From Solidesulfovibrio alcoholivorans DSM 5433 (GTDB lineage: Bacteria > Desulfobacterota > Desulfovibrionia > Desulfovibrionales > Desulfovibrionaceae): 64,000 nucleotides of DNA. The translations under genes were made by a program, and so were the position numbers. A model generated the notes under the pieces. It saw only the letters and a program-made list of their open reading frames with translations, was not told where the DNA came from and made no database searches. The stretch spans positions 62,001 to 126,000 of the forward strand of contig NZ_JNJA01000002.1 in NCBI RefSeq assembly GCF_000702665.1, written 5' to 3'. Of this stretch, positions 8,051-16,666 are shown in pieces; positions within the stretch are counted from its first letter, which is position 1; each line of letters begins with the position of its first letter.

Positions 8051-8066
8051 GTATAAAATTTTGTAT
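8051..8066. promoter_or_regulatory. Imperfect copy of the 7728 palindrome
   Basis: GTATAAAATTTTGTAT followed by GCGG parallels GTACAGAATTCTGTAC followed by GCGG at 7728. It lies 5 bases beyond the stop codon of the minus-strand glycosyltransferase. It may be a second binding site for the same regulator or a diverged repeat. Confidence 0.35.
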
Positions 8067-8071
8067 GCGGC

Positions 8072-9364
8072 CTAGGCCTGCGGCGGCAACGGGTAGAGCG
8101 CGGCCAGGCGTTTGCCGAGCGTGGCGGCAAGCGGCGCGTACCCCGCCTGGGCAATGGATGTGAAAAGCGACAGCAGCATGGCGCGGCACGTCAGCCAGTA
8201 CGCGTCTCCCGGTTCGCCCAGGGGCGTGAGGGGGGTGGCGAGGGTGTCGAGCCAGGGCGCGAGGATCGCTTCGATGTCCAGCCGCGCCTGCATGGCCATG
8301 ATGGTTTCCCCGAGGAGTCCTTCGGCGCTGCGGCGCAGGCAGGGGGACGTGCGCACGGCGTCGCGGACGCCGTTTTCCCGCGCGCAGCGGGCATAGAGCG
8401 CCTCGTAGGCTTCGATGCACGTTTTCATGGAGAACCGCTTGCGGATGACGCGTCGGCTGCGGCGGCGCATGGCGGCCGTTTCCCCGGCAGCCTCGAGGGC
8501 CAGGGCCTCGCGGACCGTGGCAATGAACGCGCCCGGGTCCTTCGGATCGAAGAGCCAGCCCGTGCGCCCGTGTTCCACGATCTCGGCCATGCCGCCGTCG
8601 GCCGCGACGATGGGCAGGCAGCCGCAGGCCATGGCCTCGGCGCAGGCCAGGCCGAACGCGTCCTCTTTCGAGGCGAGCACCAGGAAGTGCGTCCCGGAAT
8701 AGAGGTCGGGCATGTCGGTGCGAAGGCCCAGGAAACGCACCCTGCCGCACGGGGAGTCCGGCCCGGTCTGGCCGCTGCCGGCCAGCCGGAGCGCGATGCG
8801 CCCATCGAGCGCGAGCAGGGCGTCGGCGACGTCGTCGAGATGGAAGTGCACGGCTTTGCCGCGCTGGGCGACTTCCAGGAAGATGATCCTGTCGGCGGGA
8901 CGCGCCACGGTCGGGGAAAACGTCCCGACATCGATGCCGTTCGGGATGACCAGGGTCTTTTCCGGCACGGGCTGCACGCGTCGGACTGCCTGCGAGACGC
9001 AGACCGTGGCGTGTATTCGGGGCGAGCGTTGTCCCCGGTCGCATTGGTGCATCACCTCGAGCAGCGTGGGAACCTGCGCCGCGGCCGCCGCCTCGCAGGC
9101 GACGGGGTCGAAACCGCCGTTGAACTGCACGATGTCCGCGTCGGCGAACAGGGCGCACAGGCGCTCGAAGCGGCCGGACGCGGAAACCGGCACGTACCAG
9201 TCGCCGCCTCCGGCGGTTTCCGGGCGGGCAATGTCGGTATGGCAACAGGTGTAGTGGAACCGTTCCCGGTCCACGCCGCGGGCGAGCGCCTCGTCCATGC
9301 GGCTGATTCCGTTTCCGGTCCCCATGGACAACGTGCAGGCGACGATGCGGAGCGGTCCGTTCAT
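8072..9364 (-). CDS. Glycosyltransferase, GT4-like
   Basis: The protein is 430 residues from the ATG at 9364 (MNGPLRIVACTLSMGTGNG); an upstream ATG at 9454 would add a 30-residue basic, low-complexity leader and is less likely. The N-terminal Rossmann half contains the acceptor-side glycine loop SMGTGNG, and the C-terminal half has the GT4 nucleotide-sugar region with IPNGIDVGTFSP, RFLGLRTDMPDLY and SKEDAFGLACAEAMACG (the EX7E-type segment) near residues 160-320. It probably adds a hexose to a surface polysaccharide or glycolipid. It stands alone, with the adh gene 376 bases upstream. The C-terminal 80 residues look like a helical extension outside the GT fold. Confidence 0.85.
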   Translation of the reverse strand: MNGPLRIVACTLSMGTGNGISRMDEALARGVDRERFHYTCCHTDIARPETAGGGDWYVPVSASGRFERLCALFADADIVQFNGGFDPVACEAAAAAQVPTLLEVMHQCDRGQRSPRIHATVCVSQAVRRVQPVPEKTLVIPNGIDVGTFSPTVARPADRIIFLEVAQRGKAVHFHLDDVADALLALDGRIALRLAGSGQTGPDSPCGRVRFLGLRTDMPDLYSGTHFLVLASKEDAFGLACAEAMACGCLPIVAADGGMAEIVEHGRTGWLFDPKDPGAFIATVREALALEAAGETAAMRRRSRRVIRKRFSMKTCIEAYEALYARCARENGVRDAVRTSPCLRRSAEGLLGETIMAMQARLDIEAILAPWLDTLATPLTPLGEPGDAYWLTCRAMLLSLFTSIAQAGYAPLAATLGKRLAALYPLPPQA

Positions 9365-9557
9365 GGCATGGGGGAACGCCGCAAGCGCCTGTCGGCGTCG
9401 CGGGCCTGCGTGTCCGTGCGGTTTCTGGGGCGTGCCGGTTGCATGTGCCGGCACGATCTTTGGCCGTTGCCGGCGGCGCTGTCAAAGGCAAAGGCGCGGC
9501 CACGGCCCGCTGCGGCGTGGCTTTCCGAGGGAATGCCGGCGGTCTGGAACATGCCAT

Positions 9558-9650
9558 GAAAAAGGGCTCGTCAACCACCTCGAAGCGAACGGTCTTCCAT
9601 CGGTTGGCGCCATGGCAGTTCGCGCGGGAGGCGGGGCGACGAGCCCTTTG
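9558..9650 (-). terminator. Long-range inverted repeat with U-tract
   Basis: AAAGGGCTCGTC (9561-9572) and GACGAGCCCTTT (9638-9649) are perfectly complementary over 12 bases, separated by 65 bases. On the minus strand the distal arm is followed by T5, as in a terminator with a large loop. It lies downstream of adh and upstream of the glycosyltransferase, in the 376-base stretch 9365-9740 that holds no gene I can support. Confidence 0.45.
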
Positions 9651-9688
9651 GCGATGGCAGGGGCCAAGCCCCGTCATCCGTTGCGGAA

Positions 9689-9730
9689 CCCGCGTGTCCC
9701 GGCAGGAAGAGGCCTTCCGGGACACGCGGG
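9689..9730 (-). terminator. 14-base-pair hairpin just after adh
   Basis: CCCGCGTGTCCCGG (9689-9702) pairs perfectly with CCGGGACACGCGGG (9717-9730) around a 14-base loop. It starts 10 bases after the adh stop codon in the direction of transcription. There is no U-tract, so it may protect the 3' end of the mRNA rather than terminate by itself. Confidence 0.55.
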
Positions 9731-9740
9731 GAAGCGTCCG

Positions 9741-10922
9741 TTACAGGGCGCCGGTGTAGATGGCCGCGACTTCCTTGTCCGTGGCGCAGCGCGGGTTGGT
9801 GTACTTGCAGATGTCCTTTTGCGCGTTGGCGGTCATGGTCGGGATGTCGCCGGCCTTGACCTCCTTGCCGTAGCGCTTGCCGAGCTCGACCAGGGTGGCC
9901 GGGATGCCGACGTCGGTGGAGAGCTGGCGGATGGCCTTGAGCGCCAGTTCGGCGGCGTCGCGCGGGGCCAGGCCTTCCGTGTTCTCGCCCATGATCTTGG
10001 CCATTTCGACGAACTTCTCCACGTTGGCGATGAGGTTGAACTGCTCGACGTGGGGCAGGAGCAGCGCGTTGCATTCGCCGTGGGGCAGGTTGTAGAAGCC
10101 GCCGAGCTGGTGGGCCATGGCGTGCACGTAGCCGAGGCTCGCGTTGTTGAACGCCATGCCGCCGAGGTACTGGGCGAAGCACATGCCTTCGCGGGCTTCC
10201 AGGTCCTGGCCGTTGGCCACGGCCTTGCGCAGGTACTTGAACACCAGCTTGATGGACTCGATGGCGCAGGCGTCGGTCATGGGATTGGCGATGGTGGAGA
10301 CGAAGGCCTCCACGGCGTGGGTCAGGGCGTCCATGCCCGTGGCGGCGGTCAGCGCCGGGGGCATGCCGACCATGAGCACCGGGTCGTCGATGGCGATGCC
10401 GGGAGTGATGCGCCAGTCGGCGATGGCCATCTTCACGTGGCGCGAGGTGTCGGTGATGACCGCGAACCGGGTCATCTCCGAGCCCGTGCCGGCGGTGGTG
10501 TTGACCGCGAGGTAGGGCATCAGGGGCTTGGTGGCCTTGTCGATGCCTTCGTAGTCGTGGATTTTGCCGCCGTTGGAAACGAGGAGGCCGATGCCCTTGC
10601 CGCAGTCGTGGGAAGAGCCGCCGCCCAGGGTGATGAGACTGTCGCAACCGTTTTTCTTGAAGATCGCGACCCCGTCTTCGACGTTCTTGTCCGTGGGGTT
10701 GGGGACGGTCTCGTCGTAGACCACATAGGGCATGTTCGCGGCGTCGAGCAGGTCGGTGACCTGCTTGCAGATGCCGACGGCCACGACGCCTTTGTCCGTG
10801 ACGAGCAGGGGTTTGCTGCCGCCGAGCGCCTTGATCTTGTCGGGGATCTGTTTGGACGCGCCGATGCCGATCAGGGTCACGCTGGGGATGAAGAAACCGT
10901 ACACTTGTTCTTGAACCGCCAT
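9741..10922 (-). CDS. adh: Iron-containing alcohol dehydrogenase (group III)
   Basis: A 393-residue NAD-dependent alcohol dehydrogenase of the Fe-ADH family (1,3-propanediol/ethanol dehydrogenase type). The coenzyme-binding GGGSSHDCGKGIG is at about residues 100-112, NTTAGTGSEMTRF follows, and the metal ligands are in the D..H...H...H pattern with GMDALTHAVEAF, YVHAMAHQLGGFY and LPHGECNALLLPH. The length is standard. Sulfate reducers of this group use such enzymes to oxidise ethanol or other primary alcohols to the aldehyde. A good sigma-54 promoter lies about 220 bases upstream and the next gene upstream is a sigma-54 activator, so alcohol-responsive induction is likely. Confidence 0.94.
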   Translation of the reverse strand: MAVQEQVYGFFIPSVTLIGIGASKQIPDKIKALGGSKPLLVTDKGVVAVGICKQVTDLLDAANMPYVVYDETVPNPTDKNVEDGVAIFKKNGCDSLITLGGGSSHDCGKGIGLLVSNGGKIHDYEGIDKATKPLMPYLAVNTTAGTGSEMTRFAVITDTSRHVKMAIADWRITPGIAIDDPVLMVGMPPALTAATGMDALTHAVEAFVSTIANPMTDACAIESIKLVFKYLRKAVANGQDLEAREGMCFAQYLGGMAFNNASLGYVHAMAHQLGGFYNLPHGECNALLLPHVEQFNLIANVEKFVEMAKIMGENTEGLAPRDAAELALKAIRQLSTDVGIPATLVELGKRYGKEVKAGDIPTMTANAQKDICKYTNPRCATDKEVAAIYTGAL

Positions 10923-11140
10923 GACGTCCTCCGGAGTCGTTTGTGCAAGTTGTGTTGTTCAGACAGCGCCGGTTGTTGGATGCAATGCGCGCGATGCCTG
11001 GCGGCTGTCCCTTTGTCGCGCCCTCAGTATCCGGCGATGATGCGTAGCGTTGACCCCATCCGTTGAAGCCGCAACGGAAATTGTCTGCCGGATAGGCTCT
11101 TGTGTCTGTGCGCAGCATCCTGCATCGCGTCCAGACGTTT

Positions 11141-11156
11141 AGCAAAAGCCGGACCA
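11141..11156 (-). promoter_or_regulatory. Sigma-54 promoter of the alcohol dehydrogenase gene
   Basis: Read on the minus strand this is TGGTCCGGCTTTTGCT, fitting TGGCACGRNNNTTGCW except at the fourth and fifth bases, with exact GG-to-GC spacing. The start would be near 11130, giving a 5' leader of about 208 bases before adh. Apart from this promoter and the repeats at 11255-11277, the 10923-11329 stretch shows no gene. Confidence 0.7.
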
Positions 11157-11254
11157 TTACCCGGGCGGCGGGAACGGCATGTGCCTATTGTTTATATTTC
11201 AACAGGATAGCTTGCGCCTGTGGGCACGGGCAGACGGCGATATGTTCAGGAACT

Positions 11255-11277
11255 GGACATGTGAGGTTGACATGTCA
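11255..11277. promoter_or_regulatory. Probable activator site upstream of the adh promoter
   Basis: GGACATGTGA (11255-11264) is followed after three bases by the palindrome TGACATGTCA (11268-11277), so GACATGT occurs twice in tandem 13 bases apart. The distance from the predicted start is 125-147 bases, typical of an upstream activating site for an enhancer-binding protein such as the neighbouring regulator. Confidence 0.45.
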
Positions 11278-11329
11278 TCCGTCTGGACAGTCGGACGGCC
11301 AGGGAAGCGAACGCGAAGGCGTTGCGCGG

Positions 11330-13294
11330 TCAGGACGCGCGGAAGGTGTCCGCGGTGATGCCGTATTGCTTGATTTTGGCGTAGAGCGTGGTGCGGGAGA
11401 TATTGAGGATCGAGGATGTGCGCCGGAAATTGCCGCCGGTTTCGCGCAGGGTTTCGAGGATGAGCGCCTTCTGGATGCGCTTGAGCGACATGGCGGCTTC
11501 GCCGGGCGCGCCGAGCGGCCCCCGGGCCATGTCGGCCATGATGTCCTGGGGCAGGTCCGCGATGTCGATGCGCTCGTCCGGGGCGATGTTGACCAGGCGC
11601 TCGATGCAGTTTTCCAGCTCCCGCACGTTGCCCGGCCAGTGATGGGCCTCCAGGGCGGCCATGGCCTCCCGGGACAGGCGCAGGCGCGGCTTGCGCAGGG
11701 TGGCGGCGAACTTGTCCAGAAAGACCCGGGCCAGGACCGCGACGTCCCCCTCGCGCCGGCGCAGGGGCGGGATGCTGATGGTCAGCACGTTGAGCCGGTA
11801 ATAGAGGTCGCCGCGAAAGGCGTTGTTGCGCACGGCCGCGGACAGGTCCTTGTTGGTGGCGGCGATGATGCGCACGTCGATGCGCTTGGCCTGCTTGCCG
11901 CCCAGGCGCGTGACCTCGCTTTCCTGGAGCAGGCGCAGCAGGCTCACCTGCGCCTCGAGCGGCATCTCGCCGATTTCGTCCAGGAAGAGCGTGCCGCCGT
12001 CGGCCAGCTCGAACTTGCCGGGGCTGCCTTCCTTGAGCGCCCCGGAAAAGGCCCCGGCCACGTAGCCGAACAGCTCGCTTTGCACGAGGTTGCGCGGCAG
12101 CGCCCCGCAGTTGACCACCACGAACGGCCCCTTGCGCCGGTTGCCGGCGTTGTGGATGGCCTGGGCGAACAGTTCCTTGCCCGTGCCCGATTCGCCGAGC
12201 AGCAGGGTGGTGGTTTCGCTTTGCGACGCCGCCCGGGCCAGGCGCAGGGCTTCGTGCAGCGGCGCGGCGTTGCCGATGATGTTTTCGAACGTGTACACGG
12301 CCTTGGCCCCGGCGACCCGGGCGGCGTATTTGCGCATGCGCCGGCCTTCGCGCAGCGTGAGCAGCACGCCGTCGTCGCCGAAGGGCGCGCAGGAAAGCGC
12401 GCAGGAAAGCCTGCCCTCGGGGAGCTGGAAGGCGATCTCCCGGTCGTAGAAAGGGATGCGGTCGGTCAGGATGGCGCGCAGGGTCTCGTCATCCGGCAGG
12501 AAGGCCCGGATATTCTCGCCCGCCGGGGGGCTGCCGTCCAGGCCGAGCATGGCGCAGGCCTGGCGGTTGCTGTTGACGATGCTGCCGTCGCGCGCGAGCA
12601 CGAGGACGCCGTCGTCGAGCAGCTCCAGGATGACCTTCTGGTTGCGCACGAGGCTGCGCAGGCGCAGATGCTCCTCGATGGCGTGGGAGGCCGCTTCCAC
12701 GAGGCCCAGGGTGTGCTGGTGGAAGCTCTCGGTGTTGATCGCAAGGTTGAGCGCGCCGATGAGCTCCCCGGCGACGTTGCGGATGGGGGCCGCGGCGCAG
12801 CTTAAGTAATGCAGCGAGGCGTTGTAGTGCTCCGAGGCGATGACGTGGACGGGCCTTTTCTCGATGATGCAAAGGCCCATGCCGTTGGTGCCGATGGTGG
12901 CTTCGTCGCAGCTCCGCCCCGGCACGCCGTAGGGCACGTTCTCCAGGTCCTGGCTTCGGGCCGAGGCGTGCAGGACGAGGCCTGCGGTATCCACGAGGGT
13001 GACCACGCTTTTGGAGAGGTGGATGGAGCGCACAAGCTTGTCCATCAGGTGCTTGGCGCTTTTGACGAGATCCAGGTTTAGCGTGGTGGCGCGTTTGAGG
13101 GCCGCGGCGTCGATGGGGCAAAGCATCATGGCGTCGCCCGGGAGCTTGCGTTTGCGGCAACGTTCCCAGGACGCCAGGATCATAGGGCGCACGTCCGCGG
13201 GGGATACGGGTAATCCGGCCTGGAACTGCCGCCATTGCAGGGCCATGTACGCCATGCGTTCCTTGGACAGGGGAGGGGTGAGTGGGCTTTCCAT
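11330..13294 (-). CDS. Sigma-54-dependent transcriptional activator (AcoR/DhaR type)
   Basis: A 654-residue enhancer-binding protein. The N-terminal 300 residues look like a GAF-type sensor region followed by a PAS-like segment (ILELLDDGVLVLARDGSIVNSN). The AAA+ domain has Walker A GESGTGKE, the sigma-54 contact loop as GAFSGA (GAFTGA is the consensus; Ser for Thr is conservative), and FLDEIGEMP as Walker B. A Fis-type helix-turn-helix ends the protein (NFRRTSSILNISRTTLYAKI). There is no phosphoacceptor domain, so it probably senses a small ligand directly, as AcoR and DhaR do. Its gene lies immediately upstream of adh on the same strand, making adh its likely target. Confidence 0.92.
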   Translation of the reverse strand: MESPLTPPLSKERMAYMALQWRQFQAGLPVSPADVRPMILASWERCRKRKLPGDAMMLCPIDAAALKRATTLNLDLVKSAKHLMDKLVRSIHLSKSVVTLVDTAGLVLHASARSQDLENVPYGVPGRSCDEATIGTNGMGLCIIEKRPVHVIASEHYNASLHYLSCAAAPIRNVAGELIGALNLAINTESFHQHTLGLVEAASHAIEEHLRLRSLVRNQKVILELLDDGVLVLARDGSIVNSNRQACAMLGLDGSPPAGENIRAFLPDDETLRAILTDRIPFYDREIAFQLPEGRLSCALSCAPFGDDGVLLTLREGRRMRKYAARVAGAKAVYTFENIIGNAAPLHEALRLARAASQSETTTLLLGESGTGKELFAQAIHNAGNRRKGPFVVVNCGALPRNLVQSELFGYVAGAFSGALKEGSPGKFELADGGTLFLDEIGEMPLEAQVSLLRLLQESEVTRLGGKQAKRIDVRIIAATNKDLSAAVRNNAFRGDLYYRLNVLTISIPPLRRREGDVAVLARVFLDKFAATLRKPRLRLSREAMAALEAHHWPGNVRELENCIERLVNIAPDERIDIADLPQDIMADMARGPLGAPGEAAMSLKRIQKALILETLRETGGNFRRTSSILNISRTTLYAKIKQYGITADTFRAS

Positions 13295-13578
13295 ACGCTG
13301 CCGTTGCGGCGCCTGGCGCGGCGAAGCGCCGTCCGCGAAGGTTCTCGGTTCGGGCGGAGCAATCCTGGAAAATGGTTCCGCACGCTAGCACGAAAAACGC
13401 CGGAACGTAAGGCGGCCGGCCGCAGTGCCGGCGCGACGGGGCTCACGCCGCGCCGAATCGACGCGGCCTGGCGCGGATACGGTTGTCAATCGGCCCTGGC
13501 CGGGCGATAACGCGGACAAGGTGTGCGCGGTAAGGGCGGAGAGTGGTTCCCCATGCCATGGCCAAAAGGATGGTTGCA

Positions 13579-14340
13579 ATGCGAATCGTCTTGTTGCTGC
13601 TCGCGAGCCTTTTTACTGTCGGTTGCCAGCCAAAGGTGCAACTGCCGCCTCCCGCGGAGCCGCCCGCCATTGCCCAGGAGCGGACAGGCGAATTCGACCG
13701 GCAATGGACCCATGCCGGCACGCCGCTTGTCCTTGATATCTACTGTCAAAACGATGTGGATTGGCAGGCCCTCGGGCAGGAGCAGCGTGTCGTCGGCGTG
13801 ATCCACAAGGCCACTGTCGGGACCAGGGCCCTCGACCCCAAGTATGCGCAGCGCAAGGCGGAAGCGAAGGCGCGGGGCTACCTTTGGGGGTCCTACCACC
13901 TGGGCAAGGCGGGCAATCCCGAACAGCAGGCGGATTACTACATCGATACCGTCAAGCCTGCGCCGGACGAACTCGTGGCCCTCGACCTGGAGGATGTGAC
14001 ATCCGGAAAGTATATGCGCGCCGGCGAGGCGTTGCGTTTCATCAAGAGGGTGAAGGAACGCCTCGGCAGATATCCCGCCGTCTACGTCAACCACAAGAGC
14101 GCGGCCTACATTGCGAAGCATTACAAGAACACGGAATTTTCCCTGACGCCGCTGTGGTATGCGCGCTACAAGGAAACCGTGAGCGATTTTCCGGACGGGG
14201 CCTGGAGGACGTATGCCTTGTGGCAGTTTTCTTGTGAAGTGAACAACCAGATACTGGTCAAGGGCGTGGGCCCCGATGCCGACATCAATGTCTACAACGG
14301 CACGGTGGAACAGCTCAAGAAGGCTTGGCCGCTCTTGTGA
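13579..14340 (+). CDS. GH25-type lysozyme-like lipoprotein
   Basis: The protein is 253 residues from the ATG at 13579, which has AAGGA eight bases upstream; earlier in-frame ATGs at 13543, 13558 and 13570 lack one and would lengthen the n-region. A signal peptide ends in TVGC, giving a lipoprotein cysteine at residue 16. The mature part matches glycoside hydrolase family 25: LVLDIYCQNDVDW at the first strand, IHKATVG, GSYHLGK and the catalytic-type LVALDLEDV. Such enzymes cleave peptidoglycan between MurNAc and GlcNAc. The gene is isolated, divergent from the activator. It could also have a structural or defensive role at the outer membrane. Confidence 0.8.
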   Translation: MRIVLLLLASLFTVGCQPKVQLPPPAEPPAIAQERTGEFDRQWTHAGTPLVLDIYCQNDVDWQALGQEQRVVGVIHKATVGTRALDPKYAQRKAEAKARGYLWGSYHLGKAGNPEQQADYYIDTVKPAPDELVALDLEDVTSGKYMRAGEALRFIKRVKERLGRYPAVYVNHKSAAYIAKHYKNTEFSLTPLWYARYKETVSDFPDGAWRTYALWQFSCEVNNQILVKGVGPDADINVYNGTVEQLKKAWPLL

Positions 14341-14399
14341 GGCAGACCCGGTGAGCCGGGAGCGCGGCCGCGTCTGCGCCGCGCAGGCGAAAGGGGGAT

Positions 14400-14435
14400 C
14401 GGCGCGACCCGGGCCTGTACGCCCGGGGCGCGCCG
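14400..14435. terminator. Hairpin between convergent genes
   Basis: The arms 14400-14414 and 14421-14435 pair over 14 bases with one mismatch around the loop CTGTAC. Neither side has a U-tract. Position between the convergent stops at 14340 and 14445 suggests a shared 3'-end structure. Confidence 0.5.
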
Positions 14436-14444
14436 CCTGCCGCG

Positions 14445-14897
<453 letters not shown>

Positions 14898-14938
14898 GGG
14901 GACCTCCTTGCCCGGCCGGGGCGCACGCCGGGGCCGCA

Positions 14939-14976
14939 TAAAAAAGGGGGAATCGCGGATGCCCGTCGATTCCCCC
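14939..14976 (-). terminator. Intrinsic terminator of the rubredoxin-roo operon
   Basis: On the minus strand GGGGGAATCG pairs with CGATTCCCCC (arms 14967-14976 and 14946-14955) and T6 follows. It lies 24 bases after the roo stop codon. Confidence 0.9.
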
Positions 14977-14999
14977 GTAACGTACGTACGCCGTGCGGG

Positions 15000-16205
15000 C
15001 TAGCCGAGCTTGTCCGCGATGGCCTTGCCGATGGTGCGGCCCATTTCGACGCAGGCCGCAAGCTGTTCGTGGGTGGGCACGTAGAGGATGCGCACCCCGT
15101 CCACGGGCATGTCCATGCCCATGGCCTCGAGCCAGCCGGTAATGTCCTTCACGGCCTCGCCGCTCCAGCCGTAGGAGCCGAACGCCGCACCGATCTTGCC
15201 CTTGGGCTTTAGGCCCTTCATGTACGTGAGCATGTCCGCCACCTTGGGCAGCATGCCGTTGTTGTGCGTGGCCGAACCCACGAACACCGCCGCCGCGTCC
15301 CAGACTTCCTCCATGACGTCGGAGTGGTCGAAGACGTGCAGGTTCATGAGCTTGAACGACACGCCGTGCTCGGCCAGTCCCGTGGCGATGGCGTGCGCCA
15401 TGCGCTCGGTGGAGTGCCACATGGTGTCGAAGACCAGCACCGCTTTTTTCTTCTGCTTCTGGGCGGCCAGTTCCTTGTAGCGCGATACCACCCAGGCGAC
15501 GTCTTCGGGGGTGCGGAACATCAGGCCGTGGTCAGGGCAGATGTAGCGGACGTCGAGGCCCATGGATTCGATGGTCTCGATGGTCTTCTGCGCGATGGGG
15601 CTAAAGGGGAGCACGATGTTGGCGAAGTAGCGGTCGAGCTGCTTTTGCAGCAGGTCGTGGTTCACTTCGTCGGCGAAGCGCTCGCTGGTGGCCCAGTTCT
15701 GGCCGAAGGCATCGGAGGAGATGAGCACACCGTCCTCGGCGATGTAGGTGGCCATGTTGTCCGGCCAGTGCAGCATGCGCGTCTCCAGGAACTGGAGGGT
15801 ACGCTTGCCGAGCGAGAGCGACGTGCCGGTCTTGACCACCTCGATGGGCCAGTCCGTGCAATCGAAATGGGCGCGCATGGCCCGTTCGCCCATGGGCGAG
15901 GTCAGGATCTTCTCCGGTCTGGTGCGCGCCACGAGTTCGGGCAGCGAGCCGGAGTGGTCCATTTCCACATGGTTGACGATGAGGTAGTCGACCTTGTCCA
16001 GGGGCGTGACATGGGCCACCCGGCACAGCATTTCGTCGCCATGGCCGGCCTTGACCGAATCGAACAGGGCGATTTTCTCGTCCTTGATCAGGAACGCATT
16101 GTAGGTCGTCCCGGTGGGGGCCGTCATGTAACCATGGAAGTCGCGACACTCCCAGTCCACGGCACCCACCCAATAGACATCCTTGCAGATTTCCACGGGT
16201 CGCAT
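15000..16205 (-). CDS. roo: Rubredoxin:oxygen oxidoreductase (A-type flavodiiron protein)
   Basis: A 401-residue flavodiiron protein. The N-terminal beta-lactamase-like domain has the diiron ligand motif HVEMDHSGS (H-x-E-x-D-H, near residues 79-84) with a further ligand in YICPDHG. The C-terminal flavodoxin domain (from about residue 255, AVLVFDTMWHSTERMA) binds FMN and includes GSATHNNGMLPKVAD and GSYGWSGEAV. The enzyme takes electrons from rubredoxin and reduces oxygen to water, or nitric oxide, protecting the anaerobe in the cytoplasm. The rubredoxin gene lies 46 bases upstream on the same strand, the arrangement known from Desulfovibrio gigas and D. vulgaris, and a terminator closes the pair. 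Confidence 0.96.
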   Translation of the reverse strand: MRPVEICKDVYWVGAVDWECRDFHGYMTAPTGTTYNAFLIKDEKIALFDSVKAGHGDEMLCRVAHVTPLDKVDYLIVNHVEMDHSGSLPELVARTRPEKILTSPMGERAMRAHFDCTDWPIEVVKTGTSLSLGKRTLQFLETRMLHWPDNMATYIAEDGVLISSDAFGQNWATSERFADEVNHDLLQKQLDRYFANIVLPFSPIAQKTIETIESMGLDVRYICPDHGLMFRTPEDVAWVVSRYKELAAQKQKKKAVLVFDTMWHSTERMAHAIATGLAEHGVSFKLMNLHVFDHSDVMEEVWDAAAVFVGSATHNNGMLPKVADMLTYMKGLKPKGKIGAAFGSYGWSGEAVKDITGWLEAMGMDMPVDGVRILYVPTHEQLAACVEMGRTIGKAIADKLG

Positions 16206-16251
16206 GGGATTCCTCGAAAGCCGCCCGAACGCGGCGGCGGGAAGGGATTGG

Positions 16252-16410
16252 TTAGGCTTTGTTGAATTCGCTCTTGGGCGCGCCGCAGACAGGGCAGACC
16301 CAATCCTCGGGGATGTCTTCGAACTTGGTGCCGGGCGCGACGCCGTTGTCGGGATCGCCGGCGGCGGGGTCGTACACGTAACCGCAGATGCTGCACTCGT
16401 ATTTGTCCAT
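16252..16410 (-). CDS. rub: Rubredoxin
   Basis: A 52-residue rubredoxin, found by reading the minus strand from the ATG at 16410, which follows AAAAGGAGC. The four iron-ligating cysteines are at residues 6, 9, 39 and 42 in CSICGY and CPVCGAP. The conserved aromatic and loop pattern [18 protein letters not shown] and PEDWVCP is fully standard. It is a one-electron carrier with an Fe(Cys)4 centre and here is almost certainly the direct donor to Roo, encoded 46 bases downstream. Confidence 0.97.
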   Translation of the reverse strand: MDKYECSICGYVYDPAAGDPDNGVAPGTKFEDIPEDWVCPVCGAPKSEFNKA

Positions 16411-16608
16411 GGGAAGCTCCTTTTGGGGTTTCGGCGGCGTCCTTATTTGCCCTCAGCGCCGGGTCCGCAGATGCGCCCTTGCCTGAGCGGCAACAAGGTC
16501 ATATCCCCATGGCGCGGCCGCCCCTGTCCGGGAGCGCCGCTATGCCGCCACGGCGGACAACGCCTTGCCGACAGTGGCGTGGCCGAACGTAACGACCGCG
16601 CCTGCCCG

Positions 16609-16640
16609 AGTCTATCCTTTAGTTTGGACTAAATTGTCAA
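16609..16640 (-). promoter_or_regulatory. Rubredoxin-roo promoter with operator-like inverted repeat
   Basis: On the minus strand a perfect -35 TTGACA (16640-16635) is followed directly by the inverted repeat TTTAGT-CCAA-ACTAAA (16633-16618) and then GGATAGACT. The repeat fills the spacer of the promoter, as expected for a repressor site. The -10 element is weak. The leader before rubredoxin would be about 190 bases. Confidence 0.5.
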
Positions 16641-16666
16641 GTCCGGCCTTTTCGCGGGGTTGTGCT

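Noticed and set aside
7676..8056. A 126-codon plus-strand frame across the non-coding stretch
   Set aside because: It runs through the sigma-54 promoter and terminator, has no ribosome site and a composition unlike the neighbouring genes.
9365..9454. Longer start for the glycosyltransferase
   Set aside because: The extra 30 residues are basic and low-complexity and do not look like part of the GT4 fold.
10981..10998. Second sigma-54 promoter closer to adh
   Set aside because: TGCAATGC and ATGCC occur but the spacing between the GC and CC elements is three bases too long.
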